Origin: JACPVF01 sp964502095
GTDB lineage: Bacteria; Chloroflexota; Anaerolineae; Anaerolineales; Villigracilaceae
NCBI GenBank assembly: GCA_964502095.1
Contig: CAZCUF010000013.1
Location: 13,844 to 77,843, forward strand
Length of the DNA stretch: 64,000 nucleotides
Direction: 5' to 3'
The translations under genes were made by a program, and so were the position numbers. Positions 23,852 to 32,442 of the stretch are shown piece by piece (the stretch's first letter is position 1; the number at the start of each line of letters is the position of its first letter). The notes beneath the pieces were generated by a model. It saw only the letters and a program-made list of their open reading frames with translations. It searched no databases and was not told the origin of the DNA.

Positions 23852-24715
23852 ATGCCACTTTCCACTTTCCACTATTCATTCGGTCTCATCGGCTACCCCC
23901 TCAGCCACTCCCTCTCGCCGAAGATTCACGCCGCCGCACTCAAAGCCTGTGGACTTGAAGGGAACTATTCTCTCTTCCCCATTTACCCAGAAGATAAACG
24001 AGGACTAAAAGATTTGCTCAATCGTGTTCGCTCACAAGAACTACGCGGACTCAACGTCACCATTCCGCACAAACAAAACGTAATCGAATTTCTCAATGAA
24101 CTCACGCCGACGGCAAAATCCATCGGCGCGGTCAACACCATTTACTTGCGAGATAATAAACTCATCGGCGATAACACGGATGCGGCTGGATTTTTATCTG
24201 ATCTGAATAAATTTTTGGCAGAAATCCCTTCTCCCTTTGGGAGAGGGGCAGGGGTGAGGGAAAAATCGGCAATCGTCTTAGGCGCAGGCGGTTCAGCGCG
24301 TGCGATTGTTTATGCGTTAATCAACGACGGCTGGAAAGTCGCCATCGCCGCGCGTCGAATCGAACAAACGCAAGAACTTGCAACCTCCTTTACGCAATAC
24401 TCAGTACGAAGTATAGGTTTCACCGACCTTCCACTTTCCACTTTCCATTTGATCGTGAACGCTACTCCATTGGGAATGACCCCAAACGTCGAAGCCTCGC
24501 CGCTCCCCGAAAACACAACCCTGCCTCCTCATGCCATGATTTACGATTTAGTGTATAACCCAAGAGAAACAAAATTGGTCAGAGACGCTCGTCAACAAGG
24601 ACTGCGCGCCACAACAGGACTCGGCATGCTCATCGAACAAGCCGCCCTCTCTTTTGAAATCTGGACAGGACACAACCCTCCGCGTGAAATTTTATACAAC
24701 TCGGTGGTTGAGTAG
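23852..24715 (+). CDS. aroE: Shikimate dehydrogenase (repeat-marked)
   Basis: A 287-residue NADPH-dependent enzyme reducing 3-dehydroshikimate. It has 'GYPLSHSLSPKIH', 'LNVTIPHKQNV', 'GAVNTIY', 'GDNTDAAGFL' and 'VLGAGGSARAIVYAL'. Three repeat-derived stretches are visible: the first residues ('PLSTFH', from CACTTTCCACTTTCCA), an insert 'PSPFGRGAGVRE' before the NADP motif, and 'LPLSTFH' later. The last residues 'VVE' and the stop come from a palindromic repeat at 24703-24750. It probably remains functional because all catalytic motifs are intact. Confidence 0.93.
   Translation: MPLSTFHYSFGLIGYPLSHSLSPKIHAAALKACGLEGNYSLFPIYPEDKRGLKDLLNRVRSQELRGLNVTIPHKQNVIEFLNELTPTAKSIGAVNTIYLRDNKLIGDNTDAAGFLSDLNKFLAEIPSPFGRGAGVREKSAIVLGAGGSARAIVYALINDGWKVAIAARRIEQTQELATSFTQYSVRSIGFTDLPLSTFHLIVNATPLGMTPNVEASPLPENTTLPPHAMIYDLVYNPRETKLVRDARQQGLRATTGLGMLIEQAALSFEIWTGHNPPREILYNSVVE
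24226..24260. repeat. Dispersed repeat inside aroE
   Basis: CTTCTCCCTTTGGGAGAGGGGCAGGGGTGAGGG-type element in frame in aroE, encoding 'PSPFGRGAGVRE'. Related to the copy upstream of lysC at 14743-14783. Confidence 0.75.
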
Positions 24716-24750
24716 TCCCGCGTGTAGTTCGCGGGACGTATCGAAACCAC
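24703..24750. repeat. Palindromic repeat at the 3' end of aroE
   Basis: A single unit GGTGGTTGAGTAGTCCCGCG...CGCGGGACGTATCGAAACCAC. Its left arm encodes the last residues and the TAG stop of aroE. The same family is at 13161, 15904 and 34917. Confidence 0.88.
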
Positions 24751-24767
24751 AAATTCATGGAGAACTT

Positions 24768-25937
24768 ATGCTTCGATTTCTAACCGCAGGCGAATCACAC
24801 GGACCCTCGCTCACCGCCATCCTCGACGGTATGCCCGCTGGACTTCCACTCACCGCCTCCATCATTGACCTGGAACTTGCGCGCCGTCAAAAAGGCTACG
24901 GCTCAGGCGGACGCATGAAGATCGAACACGATACCGTGCAAATCCTTAGTGGTGTCATGGCGGGAGAAACGACAGGCGCCCCGATTGCCATGCTTGTCGA
25001 GAACGCCGATCATGTTAAATGGAAAGGCAAAGCCGTCGAGCCGATGACCAGTCCGCGCCCTGGACATGCAGATTTAACAGGCACGGTCAAATACGGCTAC
25101 AAAGATCTGCGTCCCGCGCTCGAACGCGCCTCCGCCAGAGAGACAACTATGCGCGTCGCTGTCGGCGCGGTGTGCAAACATTTTCTAAATCAATTTGACA
25201 TCATCGTTGGTGGATACGTTTCGTCCATCGGTGAAATTCAAGCCGATCTCGGCGACATGCCTTACGAGGAACGCTTCACCCGCGCCGAAGAGTCTGATGT
25301 CCGCTGCCCCAACTCCACGTCCGCGCAAAAGATGCGGGATGAGATCGAAAAAGCCATCCACGGGAAAAACACGCTGGGCGGAATCCTTGAGATCGTCGCG
25401 TTGAATCTTCCAGTTGGTCTGGGAAGTTTTATGCAATGGGACAAACGCCTCGAAGCAAGACTTGCAATGGCAGTCATGTCTGTGCAAGCCATCAAAGGAG
25501 TCGAAGTCGGCGACGCCTTTGAAAACGCCAAACGACTCGGCACGCGCGCCCATGATCCAATTGAATTACGCAATACGCAATACGTAGTACGCAGCACGAA
25601 TCGCGCTGGCGGTACCGAAGGCGGAATCTCCAACGGACAGCCCATCGTCATCCGCGCCGCGATGAAACCGATAGCGACGACTCTCACGCCTCAGCAAACC
25701 GTTGACCTCGCCCTCGGCGAAAACGCGCCGACGAAATACGAACGCTCCGATTTCTGCCCTGTGCCTCGCGCGGTACCCATTCTCGAAGCGATGATCGCGT
25801 TTGTGCTTGCGGATGCGCTCCTCGAAAAACTCGGCGGCGACTCGATGAACGAGATCAAGCCGCGTTTTGAATCGTTGCGTAAAGCGACGCTCGATGATCT
25901 TCCAATGGATAATGTTCCACATGTGTTTTGGGAGTGA
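24768..25937 (+). CDS. aroC: Chorismate synthase
   Basis: A 389-residue FMN-dependent enzyme that makes chorismate from EPSP. It has 'RFLTAGESHGPSLTAILDG', 'GRMKIEHD', 'RPGHADLTG', 'RASARETTMRVAVGA' and 'NRAGGTEGGISNGQPI'. I start it at 24768, where the conserved 'LRFLTAGESHG' begins after GGAGAA. The segment 'LRNTQYVVRST' before 'NRAGG' is encoded by ACGCAATACGCAATACGTAGTACG, which looks like another short tandem insertion. Confidence 0.95.
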   Translation: MLRFLTAGESHGPSLTAILDGMPAGLPLTASIIDLELARRQKGYGSGGRMKIEHDTVQILSGVMAGETTGAPIAMLVENADHVKWKGKAVEPMTSPRPGHADLTGTVKYGYKDLRPALERASARETTMRVAVGAVCKHFLNQFDIIVGGYVSSIGEIQADLGDMPYEERFTRAEESDVRCPNSTSAQKMRDEIEKAIHGKNTLGGILEIVALNLPVGLGSFMQWDKRLEARLAMAVMSVQAIKGVEVGDAFENAKRLGTRAHDPIELRNTQYVVRSTNRAGGTEGGISNGQPIVIRAAMKPIATTLTPQQTVDLALGENAPTKYERSDFCPVPRAVPILEAMIAFVLADALLEKLGGDSMNEIKPRFESLRKATLDDLPMDNVPHVFWE

Positions 25938-25951
25938 GGGCGTAGACACGG

Positions 25952-25988
25952 AAACAAGTAAACAAGTAAACAAGTAAACAAGTAAACA
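25952..25988. repeat. Octamer tandem repeat
   Basis: At least four copies of AAACAAGT in a row, followed by degenerate units, directly between aroC and the VanZ-like gene. No spacers are present, so this is not a CRISPR array. Confidence 0.85.
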
Positions 25989-26003
25989 GGTACACACGTA
26001 GAC

Positions 26004-26597
26004 ATGTTGATGTTCATGGATTTAAATGCTTTCTATATCGCGTTTGTTGTTCTCGCGCTGGTTCTCATTGGGGTGTGGCTAAAAAACAAAGACCCGTTTC
26101 AGGTGTTCTTTGTTTTTGTGTTTGGCGTCTACATCATTAATGTCGTCAGTGTTGTTGTCTTTCCATTTCCAGTTGGGTACGATACATCCAACTTCAAGCC
26201 GAATATCAATCTGATCCCGTTCAATTTTGGTCATTGCGACCCGCGCGCTCTGGAACTTTGCATTCGGGAAATCTACCAGAACATCCTGCTCGCCATCCCT
26301 TTCGGGTTTGGCGTCAACTTCATCGCGCGGATCAAACCGAAGAATATTCTTTGGCTGGCATCAGGAGTCGGCTTCGCGTTTGAGTTTGTCCAACTCGCCA
26401 TCTCTCTTATCGTTCGTAGTCCCTTCCGCGCTGTGGACATCAACGACCTCATCCTCAACGCCATCGGAGTTTTGATCGGCTATGGCATTTTCCGAATCTT
26501 TGGCGTAATGTATCTCCATGTCGTTCAAAGGCTTCCAAGCCAGCCCCGTCACATCTTTGCTTACATCCATGATATAGTCCGCCATCATAACCACTGA
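26004..26597 (+). CDS. VanZ-like membrane protein
   Basis: A 197-residue integral membrane protein with about five hydrophobic segments. It carries the VanZ pattern 'NINLIPF', 'REIYQNILLAIPFGFG' and 'RAVDINDLILNAIGVLIGY'. VanZ family members are tied to glycopeptide tolerance, but most have unknown function. Several ATGs are clustered at the start (26004, 26010, 26016). It interrupts the shikimate genes between aroC and aroKB. Confidence 0.82.
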   Translation: MLMFMDLNAFYIAFVVLALVLIGVWLKNKDPFQVFFVFVFGVYIINVVSVVVFPFPVGYDTSNFKPNINLIPFNFGHCDPRALELCIREIYQNILLAIPFGFGVNFIARIKPKNILWLASGVGFAFEFVQLAISLIVRSPFRAVDINDLILNAIGVLIGYGIFRIFGVMYLHVVQRLPSQPRHIFAYIHDIVRHHNH

Positions 26598-26664
26598 TCA
26601 CTGCTCACTGATTACGATAAACTCTCTACTTTCCACTTTCTATTCCCTCTTCCTCTCTCATTCC

Positions 26665-28143
26665 ATGACCCACATCTTCCTCTACGGTCCTCCAGGCACG
26701 GGCAAATCCACACTCGGAAAGATCATCGCACGCAATCTCAAATTGCCGTTCATTGACCTCGACCGCGTCATTGAAACGAATGCGGGCATGTCCATTCCGC
26801 AGATCATGGACCAGCAAGGCGAGTCGGCGTTTCGTGATTTGGAAACTACAGCCTTGAAAAACATTTCTAATGAAGAGAGTGTGATTGCGTTAGGCGGCGG
26901 CGCGTTACTGTGTGACGAGAACCGTCAACTGGCAGAGAACAATGGCAAAGTCCTTTTGCTCATAGCAGAGTTGGATACGCTTTTTGAACGATTGAATACA
27001 GATTCAAATCGCCGCCCATTGCTTGCGGGCGATTTGAAATCAAAACTTGCGAAATTGCTCGAAAGTCGCCGCGAACATTATTCGTCCTTCGCATTGCAAC
27101 TCGCCGTTGACGATAACGCCGCCAAACAAAACGCGCATCTCGCGCAAATCCTTCTCGGTCGTCATCATCTCTCCGCGATGGGCGAGTATGATGTTATTGT
27201 AGGGCAAATTGCCAACTTGCCCCACGGCAATCTCATCGTCACCGATGAGAACGTGGCAAAACATCACCTCAAAAAGTTCAACATCGAAAAATCCATCGTC
27301 ATCCCTGCGGGCGAGGAACATAAAAATCTTGAAACCGTTTCGCGCTTGTGGAAAGCCTTTCTCGAAAATGGACTCGACCGCAAAAGTACGGTCATTGCAT
27401 TGGGTGGCGGCGTGATCGGCGACCTCACTGGCTTTGCCGCTTCGACGTACATGCGCGGCATTGATTGGATCACCGTGCCGACAACTCTGCTGGCGATGGT
27501 GGATGCCTCCATCGGTGGGAAAACTGGATTCGACTTACCTGAAGGGAAAAATCTCATCGGTTCTTTCCACCCTCCCAAACTGGTCCTGGCTGACCCCAGC
27601 CTTTTGCGCACCCTCAGCGACCGCGACCTGCGCTCTGGCATGGCGGAAGTGGTCAAGCATGGGATCATCTCTGACCCTGAATTATTTGCATTGTGTTCCA
27701 ATGGAATGGATTGGGTGAAAAATAATTTGGAAGAGATCGTCAAACGCGCGATGGCGGTGAAGATACGAATCATCGAAGAAGATCCGTATGAAAAAGGAAT
27801 CCGCGCGGCGCTGAATTTGGGTCACACGGTTGGGCATGCGGTGGAACTCGTCAGCGGATTCACATTGAGTCACGGTGAGTCCGTTGCGATTGGGATGGCG
27901 GTCGAAGCGGCGTACGCGGTTCGAGTTGGAGTAGCAAGCCGAGGGTCGGATGAAGCGATTGAATCCACGTTATCGAAATTGGGACTGCCGACCCGAATCC
28001 CCGATGGGATGCCGCGCGAAGACATCATCCGCGCGATGAAGGTGGATAAAAAGAAGAATGCAAAGAGTATCCGCTTTGCTCTACCAATTGAAATTGGTAA
28101 AGTTGAATTGGTGGACGTGACGAATTTGGAAGATGTTCTGTAA
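26665..28143 (+). CDS. aroKB: Bifunctional shikimate kinase / 3-dehydroquinate synthase
   Basis: A 492-residue fusion. Residues 1-~165 are shikimate kinase: Walker A 'GPPGTGKSTLG', 'FIDLDRVIE' and 'IALGGGALL'. Residues ~175-492 are dehydroquinate synthase: 'VIALGGGVIGDLTGFAAS', 'VPTTLLAMVDASIGGKTG', 'KHGIISD', and metal-binding His in 'LNLGHTVGHAVE' and 'HGE'. It covers steps 2 and 5 of the pathway. The junction ('IVGQIANLPHGN') is encoded by a palindromic element at 27199-27224. Confidence 0.95.
   Translation: MTHIFLYGPPGTGKSTLGKIIARNLKLPFIDLDRVIETNAGMSIPQIMDQQGESAFRDLETTALKNISNEESVIALGGGALLCDENRQLAENNGKVLLLIAELDTLFERLNTDSNRRPLLAGDLKSKLAKLLESRREHYSSFALQLAVDDNAAKQNAHLAQILLGRHHLSAMGEYDVIVGQIANLPHGNLIVTDENVAKHHLKKFNIEKSIVIPAGEEHKNLETVSRLWKAFLENGLDRKSTVIALGGGVIGDLTGFAASTYMRGIDWITVPTTLLAMVDASIGGKTGFDLPEGKNLIGSFHPPKLVLADPSLLRTLSDRDLRSGMAEVVKHGIISDPELFALCSNGMDWVKNNLEEIVKRAMAVKIRIIEEDPYEKGIRAALNLGHTVGHAVELVSGFTLSHGESVAIGMAVEAAYAVRVGVASRGSDEAIESTLSKLGLPTRIPDGMPREDIIRAMKVDKKKNAKSIRFALPIEIGKVELVDVTNLEDVL
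27199..27224. repeat. Palindromic element in the AroK-AroB junction
   Basis: GTAGGGCAA and TTGCCCCAC arms around a short core, in frame near the domain junction. It is one of several hairpin elements found inside coding sequences in this window. Confidence 0.55.
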
Positions 28144-28170
28144 CGCGACATTTATATCGCTTTTGCAATG

Positions 28171-28188
28171 CGCGGCATAAATGCCGCG
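28171..28188. repeat. Short inverted repeat before aroQ
   Basis: CGCGGCAT-AA-ATGCCGCG lies 13 bp before aroQ. It has no T-tract, so it is a repeat remnant or a 5'-UTR hairpin. Confidence 0.5.
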
Positions 28189-28201
28189 ACACGGAGTCAA
28201 A

Positions 28202-28624
28202 ATGAAAATCTTAATCCTGCACGGACCAAATTTGAATCTGCTCGGAACGCGCGAACCTGATGTGTATGGCTCGCTGACGTTGGATAACATCAACAACAAA
28301 TTGATCGCGTTGGGCAAAGAATTAGGCGCGGAAGTCACGTGCCTGCAATCGAATCATGAGGGCGCGTTGATCGACGCTTTGCACGACGCGCGGACGTGGG
28401 CAAGCGGCGTGGTGTTCAACCCCGGCGGATACACTCATACATCCGTTGCGTTGCGCGATGCGATCAGCGCGATTCAAATCCCTGTGATCGAAGTCCATAT
28501 TTCAAATGTGTATGCGCGGGAGGAGTTTCGGCATACATCGTTGATCTCGGCTGTCTGCAAAGGAAAAATCATCGGGCTTGGGTGGAAATCGTACTCGCTG
28601 GCTTTACGCGCGTTGGTTGAATGA
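28202..28624 (+). CDS. aroQ: Type II 3-dehydroquinate dehydratase
   Basis: A 140-residue enzyme removing water from 3-dehydroquinate. It has 'LHGPNLNLLGTREPDVYG' with the catalytic Tyr, 'QSNHEGALIDAL', 'FNPGGYTHTSVALRDAI', 'VEVHISN' and 'RHTS'. Full family length. I start it at 28202, which gives the conserved N-terminus. It completes the pathway in this locus. Confidence 0.96.
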   Translation: MKILILHGPNLNLLGTREPDVYGSLTLDNINNKLIALGKELGAEVTCLQSNHEGALIDALHDARTWASGVVFNPGGYTHTSVALRDAISAIQIPVIEVHISNVYAREEFRHTSLISAVCKGKIIGLGWKSYSLALRALVE

Positions 28625-28760
28625 GTCTGCGAAGTTCGGCGGATAGATATTTTCAAGAGCAGGATACCCTGCGCCAAATGGCGGGAAATGACGATAGGCA
28701 ATTCTGCCTACGCGGCGATAAGTAAGGTTGCGCTTCATCGCTTTGGGGAAAACTCATAGA

Positions 28761-29135
28761 ATGGAACTATCAAAAACACGCATGAATATTTCTCCATTCC
28801 TATCTTTGAATCGCCCTTGCAATGAAACCTTGTCGTGGGTAAAGGCGCGTTTATCGCGCGCGGGCTTGCGCCCCATTCAGACTTTCGACCTGCACGCCGC
28901 GCGGAAAGGACTGCGTGACTGTCCCTGCCCGAATCATGGTGCGGAAGACTGCGACTGTCAAATAGTCATCCTGCTTGTGTATGGGAAGGCAGAGTCGCCC
29001 ATCACCTTATGTCTTCATGGCAGTGGCGGACAAACCTGGCTTTCGATTGCGGATGAGCCGCGTTCACGTACTGATTCAAAATTGCTGGTTGGGATCAAAC
29101 AGGCTCTGACGGCCTCTGTTTATATTCCGCAATAG
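28761..29135 (+). CDS. Hypothetical protein with Cys/His cluster
   Basis: A 124-residue protein that I do not recognise. Residues ~50-66 hold a cluster 'CPCPNHGAEDCDC' with five cysteines and a histidine, which looks like a metal site, followed by a strand-rich part ('QIVILLVYG', 'PITLCLHG'). Start uncertain (28761 or 28782). It opens the copper/electron-transfer block, so a role in metal sensing or handling is possible but not shown. Confidence 0.6.
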   Translation: MELSKTRMNISPFLSLNRPCNETLSWVKARLSRAGLRPIQTFDLHAARKGLRDCPCPNHGAEDCDCQIVILLVYGKAESPITLCLHGSGGQTWLSIADEPRSRTDSKLLVGIKQALTASVYIPQ

Positions 29136-29286
29136 GCTAAATGGCTTAGCTTTCAACAGGGCAAATTGCTCTCGGTGTTTTCTCTTGAATTCCCTATAAT
29201 TGCAGGCTAAACCAATGCCTCATGTGTAATCCATGAGCGTGGTTTGACGTACGCACCAATCCAATTTTGATCAAAGGAGCAAAGAC

Positions 29287-29715
29287 ATGATATTTCGGAA
29301 AATTTTTATCGTACTGGCGGCTGTAAGCCTGTTGCTGACGGCTTGCGGCGGACAGCAATCCGCTAAAACCACGGAGGTCACCATCAGGTTAACCGAGTTT
29401 GGCATCCAATCGTCTCTGACCGAATTCCAAACCGGGGTCCCTTATCATTTTGTGGTGACGAATGCAGGCGTGGTCGAGCATGAATTCATGATCATGCCGC
29501 CGTTGATGGTGGATCAAATGGGAATGGCAATGAACATGGGCGAACTGGATGAAATGGCGCTGGCGATGATCCCAGCGAGTGAATTGTCCGCCGGGAAAAC
29601 ATCCTCCTTCGATTACACTTTCACTCAAGCGGCGCCCAACGGAACGCTCGAATTTTCCTGCCATACGCCGGGTCATTACGAAGCGGGCATGAAATTGCCG
29701 ATTGTAGTAAAGTAG
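29287..29715 (+). CDS. Cupredoxin-like lipoprotein
   Basis: A 142-residue exported protein with a lipobox 'LLTACGG' near residues 17-23. The rest is a cupredoxin barrel: a His in 'VEHEFMIMP' and 'FSCHTPGHYEAGMKLPIVV' with Cys, His and Met at the spacing of a type 1 copper site. A Met-rich loop ('MGMAMNMGELDEMALAM') may also bind copper. It is probably an electron or copper carrier on the outer face of the membrane. AAAGGAG precedes the start. Confidence 0.85.
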   Translation: MIFRKIFIVLAAVSLLLTACGGQQSAKTTEVTIRLTEFGIQSSLTEFQTGVPYHFVVTNAGVVEHEFMIMPPLMVDQMGMAMNMGELDEMALAMIPASELSAGKTSSFDYTFTQAAPNGTLEFSCHTPGHYEAGMKLPIVVK

Positions 29716-29819
29716 ACTGATAATTTCCGATCCGGTTGTCTGGATCGGTACTGCGAGCTGAGAATCGGGCGTCAGAAAAACAAGACGCCTGATTTCGGCT
29801 TGATGATAAAAGGAAAGAT

Positions 29820-30590
29820 ATGTCTGCCGTCACTGCTCCCACCCGCCCCAAGCCAAACATATTTCAGTGGATTGGAAATCATTGGTTTGCGGCATTCCTG
29901 ACCGTCTATGGCGCCTGGGCGTTCGCACCTTTTCTCGCGCCCGTGTTTATGCACCTCGGCTGGACGGGCGCGGGAAAGTCGGTTTATTTCATTTATTCGT
30001 TCTTTTGTCACCAACTGCCAGAACGTTCCTTCTTTTGGTTTGGCAGGAAGACCATGTATTCATTAACCGAGATTCAAGCCGTGTGGCAGAATACCGCCAA
30101 CCCTATGCTCCTGCGCCAATTCATCGGCAACCAGGCGATGGGCTGGAAGGTGGCGTGGTCGGATCGCATGGTTTCCTTTTACACAAGCGTCTGGGTTTTT
30201 GCAGTCTTGTGGTATCCATTCCGACACAAGATAAAAACTTTAAGTTGGTGGGGCTTCGCTCTGCTTTTACTGCCGATGGCGCTGGATGGCGGGACGCACA
30301 TGGTCAGCGATTTCGCAGGGATTGGAAACGGATTCCGTGATACAAATGCATGGCTGGCTCTGTTGACGAATCATGCCTTCTCTGCAACGTTCTACGCAGG
30401 CGACGCGCTTGGTTCGTTCAACTCGCTCTTGCGCTTCATCACTGGACTTTTGGCTGGTCTGGCAATCGTGTGGCTTGCTTTCCCCTATGTGTTTCAGTCG
30501 CAAGTTTACAATCAGCAATTGGACAAATTAAATTATGCCAAAGCCGTCGAGCAGATCCAAGCAAAAAATCAGAATCCTTCTGGCAGATGA
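29820..30590 (+). CDS. DUF2085 membrane protein
   Basis: A 256-residue membrane protein with DUF2085 features: 'FFCHQLPERSFFWFG', 'LLRQFIGNQAMGWKVAWSDRM' and 'LPMALDGGTHMVSD'. Around five transmembrane helices. The conserved Cys/His suggest a metal or redox link, but the function is unknown. Its 3' end overlaps the response-regulator gene by 56 bp. Confidence 0.82.
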   Translation: MSAVTAPTRPKPNIFQWIGNHWFAAFLTVYGAWAFAPFLAPVFMHLGWTGAGKSVYFIYSFFCHQLPERSFFWFGRKTMYSLTEIQAVWQNTANPMLLRQFIGNQAMGWKVAWSDRMVSFYTSVWVFAVLWYPFRHKIKTLSWWGFALLLLPMALDGGTHMVSDFAGIGNGFRDTNAWLALLTNHAFSATFYAGDALGSFNSLLRFITGLLAGLAIVWLAFPYVFQSQVYNQQLDKLNYAKAVEQIQAKNQNPSGR

Positions 30591-31224
30591 CCATCACCTC
30601 GTCCGCGCGGGGGTGAGGCAACTGCTTGAGAGCGCAACCGACCTCAAGGTGATTGCCGAGGCGGGGGATGGGGAAGAGGCGCAGAGTCTCATCCAAAAAC
30701 ACAAGCCCGATGTTGCCGTATTGGATATCCAAATGCCGAAAGCCAGCGGCATCGAAGTGACGCGTTGGGTGCGCGCGCATTTACTCGAAGTGGGCATATT
30801 GATCCTGACCGCGTACGACGACGACCCGTATGTGATGGCGGTCTTACAGGCGGGCGCGAACGGATACGTTCTCAAAACAGGGCAAGCCGATGAACTGATT
30901 CAAGCCGTGCGCGATGTATATGAGGGCAAGTCGGCGCTAGACCCTGCGATCACGCACAAATTGATGTCCACAATTTTCAAAGGGACTGAGAAGAAAATCG
31001 TCGAGCCGCTGACCGACCGCGAATTGGATGTACTTCGTCTCGCCGCAAAAGGTTTCACCAATAAAGCCATCGGCGTGCAACTCAGCATCAGCGACCGCAC
31101 CGTGCAGGGACATCTCGCGCACGTTTTCGCCAAACTGCAAGCCAACAGCCGCACGGAGGCGGTTATGCGCGGCGTGGCTCTGGGTTTAATCTCGCAAAGT
31201 TCCGGTACGTTTGCGGAGGAGTGA
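30535..31224 (+). CDS. NarL/FixJ-type response regulator
   Basis: A 229-residue regulator. The receiver domain (residues ~10-130) has 'LADDHHLVRAGV', the phosphorylated Asp in 'VAVLDIQMPKASG' and the conserved Lys in 'GYVLKTG'. The C-terminal LuxR-type HTH is 'LTDRELDVLRLAAKGFTNKAIGVQL'. It is paired with the histidine kinase 21 bp downstream and probably controls the copper/electron-transfer genes around it. Confidence 0.92.
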   Translation: MPKPSSRSKQKIRILLADDHHLVRAGVRQLLESATDLKVIAEAGDGEEAQSLIQKHKPDVAVLDIQMPKASGIEVTRWVRAHLLEVGILILTAYDDDPYVMAVLQAGANGYVLKTGQADELIQAVRDVYEGKSALDPAITHKLMSTIFKGTEKKIVEPLTDRELDVLRLAAKGFTNKAIGVQLSISDRTVQGHLAHVFAKLQANSRTEAVMRGVALGLISQSSGTFAEE

Positions 31225-31245
31225 TTCACCCTGCGAAAAGCGCCC

Positions 31246-32316
31246 ATGAAAAACAACGAACAATCCCCCCGTTCCCTTTTTTGGCACAGCCTGACCTTGC
31301 GAATGATCGCAACGATCATCCTGCCGCTGACCCTGCTTTCGATGGTCATCGCGATTGGGAGCGTGATCGCTCATCGCGAGGAAATGCGCCTGCACCTGCC
31401 CGAAGAGGCATGGAAGGTCGTCACCGATCCCGCCTTGGAACTTACCCTGCTCGCGCCGTTGGTGTTGATTCCGCCGTTATTGTTTTCCGTTGCCGCGTTG
31501 TGGTTTACTGCGAAGCAGATCATCCAGCCGCTTCAAAAACTTGAGTCCAAAGCCGCGGCGCTGGCATGGGGCAACTTTGAAGCCATCGAAGAACCTGTCG
31601 GCGGTATTTCCGAAGTGCGGCATCTTCAAATGGAATTGACCGAAATGTCGCGCAAGGTCAAAGCCGCGCAGGAGGGATTGCATGACTACATCGGCGCGAT
31701 CACTTCGGCGCAGGAAGAGGAGCGCTCAAGGCTTGCGCGCGAACTGCATGACGATACCATTCAAGCCGTCATTGCACTGAAACAGCGCGTCCAGCTCGCG
31801 CAGAAATCCGTCAAAGAACAGAATGGCAGACAATCGCTTGGCGAACTGGAGACTCTCGCCGAACAAACGATAGAGAATCTGCGCCGCCTGACGCGGGCAC
31901 TGCGTCCCATCTATCTCGAAGACCTGGGATTGGTCACCGCGCTGGAAATGCTGGGGCGGGAAATCAGCCAAGGCAATTCGCTGACTGTTGAATTTCAGAA
32001 AACGGGCGATGAACGCCGCCTCCCGCGTGAAGTGGAATTATCGCTGTATCGCATCGCGCAGGAGGCGCTCAATAATGTGGTCAAACATTCCAAAGCGACC
32101 CGCGCCGAGATGAAGATTACATTTGGCGACGCAGTCCTTCAGCTGGAAATCAATGACAATGGCAGTGGATTCATCGCTCCCGCCAGTCCCACCGAATTCG
32201 CGCCTAATGGACATTTTGGATTGCTCGGCATTCACGAACGCGCCGACTTGATCGGAGCGAGGCTGGAGATTGAATCCGCTTTGGGGAGGGGGACCAGTTT
32301 GAAAGTCCGATTGTGA
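31246..32316 (+). CDS. NarX-like sensor histidine kinase
   Basis: A 356-residue membrane kinase. Two transmembrane segments (about 20-40 and 65-88) flank a short extracytoplasmic part. A HAMP-like region and a HisKA_3 dimerisation domain follow, with the phospho-acceptor His in 'RLARELHDDTIQAV'. The HATPase domain has 'QEALNNVVKHS' and 'DNGSGF', then 'GLLGIHERA'. The short sensor part gives no clue to the signal. A hairpin terminator follows. Confidence 0.91.
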   Translation: MKNNEQSPRSLFWHSLTLRMIATIILPLTLLSMVIAIGSVIAHREEMRLHLPEEAWKVVTDPALELTLLAPLVLIPPLLFSVAALWFTAKQIIQPLQKLESKAAALAWGNFEAIEEPVGGISEVRHLQMELTEMSRKVKAAQEGLHDYIGAITSAQEEERSRLARELHDDTIQAVIALKQRVQLAQKSVKEQNGRQSLGELETLAEQTIENLRRLTRALRPIYLEDLGLVTALEMLGREISQGNSLTVEFQKTGDERRLPREVELSLYRIAQEALNNVVKHSKATRAEMKITFGDAVLQLEINDNGSGFIAPASPTEFAPNGHFGLLGIHERADLIGARLEIESALGRGTSLKVRL

Positions 32317-32351
32317 AGCGAAGAACGTCATAAGCTATATTGCCTGTTCCG

Positions 32352-32387
32352 AATCCCGTCATCCTGCGCTTATGCAGAGGCGGGATT
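32352..32387 (+). terminator. Terminator after the histidine kinase
   Basis: AATCCCG/CGGGATT with an inner CTGC/GCAG stem, followed by TTATG. It is moderately convincing. Confidence 0.6.
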
Positions 32388-32442
32388 TTATGTATCATAT
32401 CGCTACAATCTTCTCGACAGAGATTATAGAAAGGAAGTCGAA

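Noticed and set aside
25952..25988. Tandem octamers as a possible CRISPR array
   Set aside because: The units are 8 bp and contiguous, with no spacers, and no cas gene is nearby.
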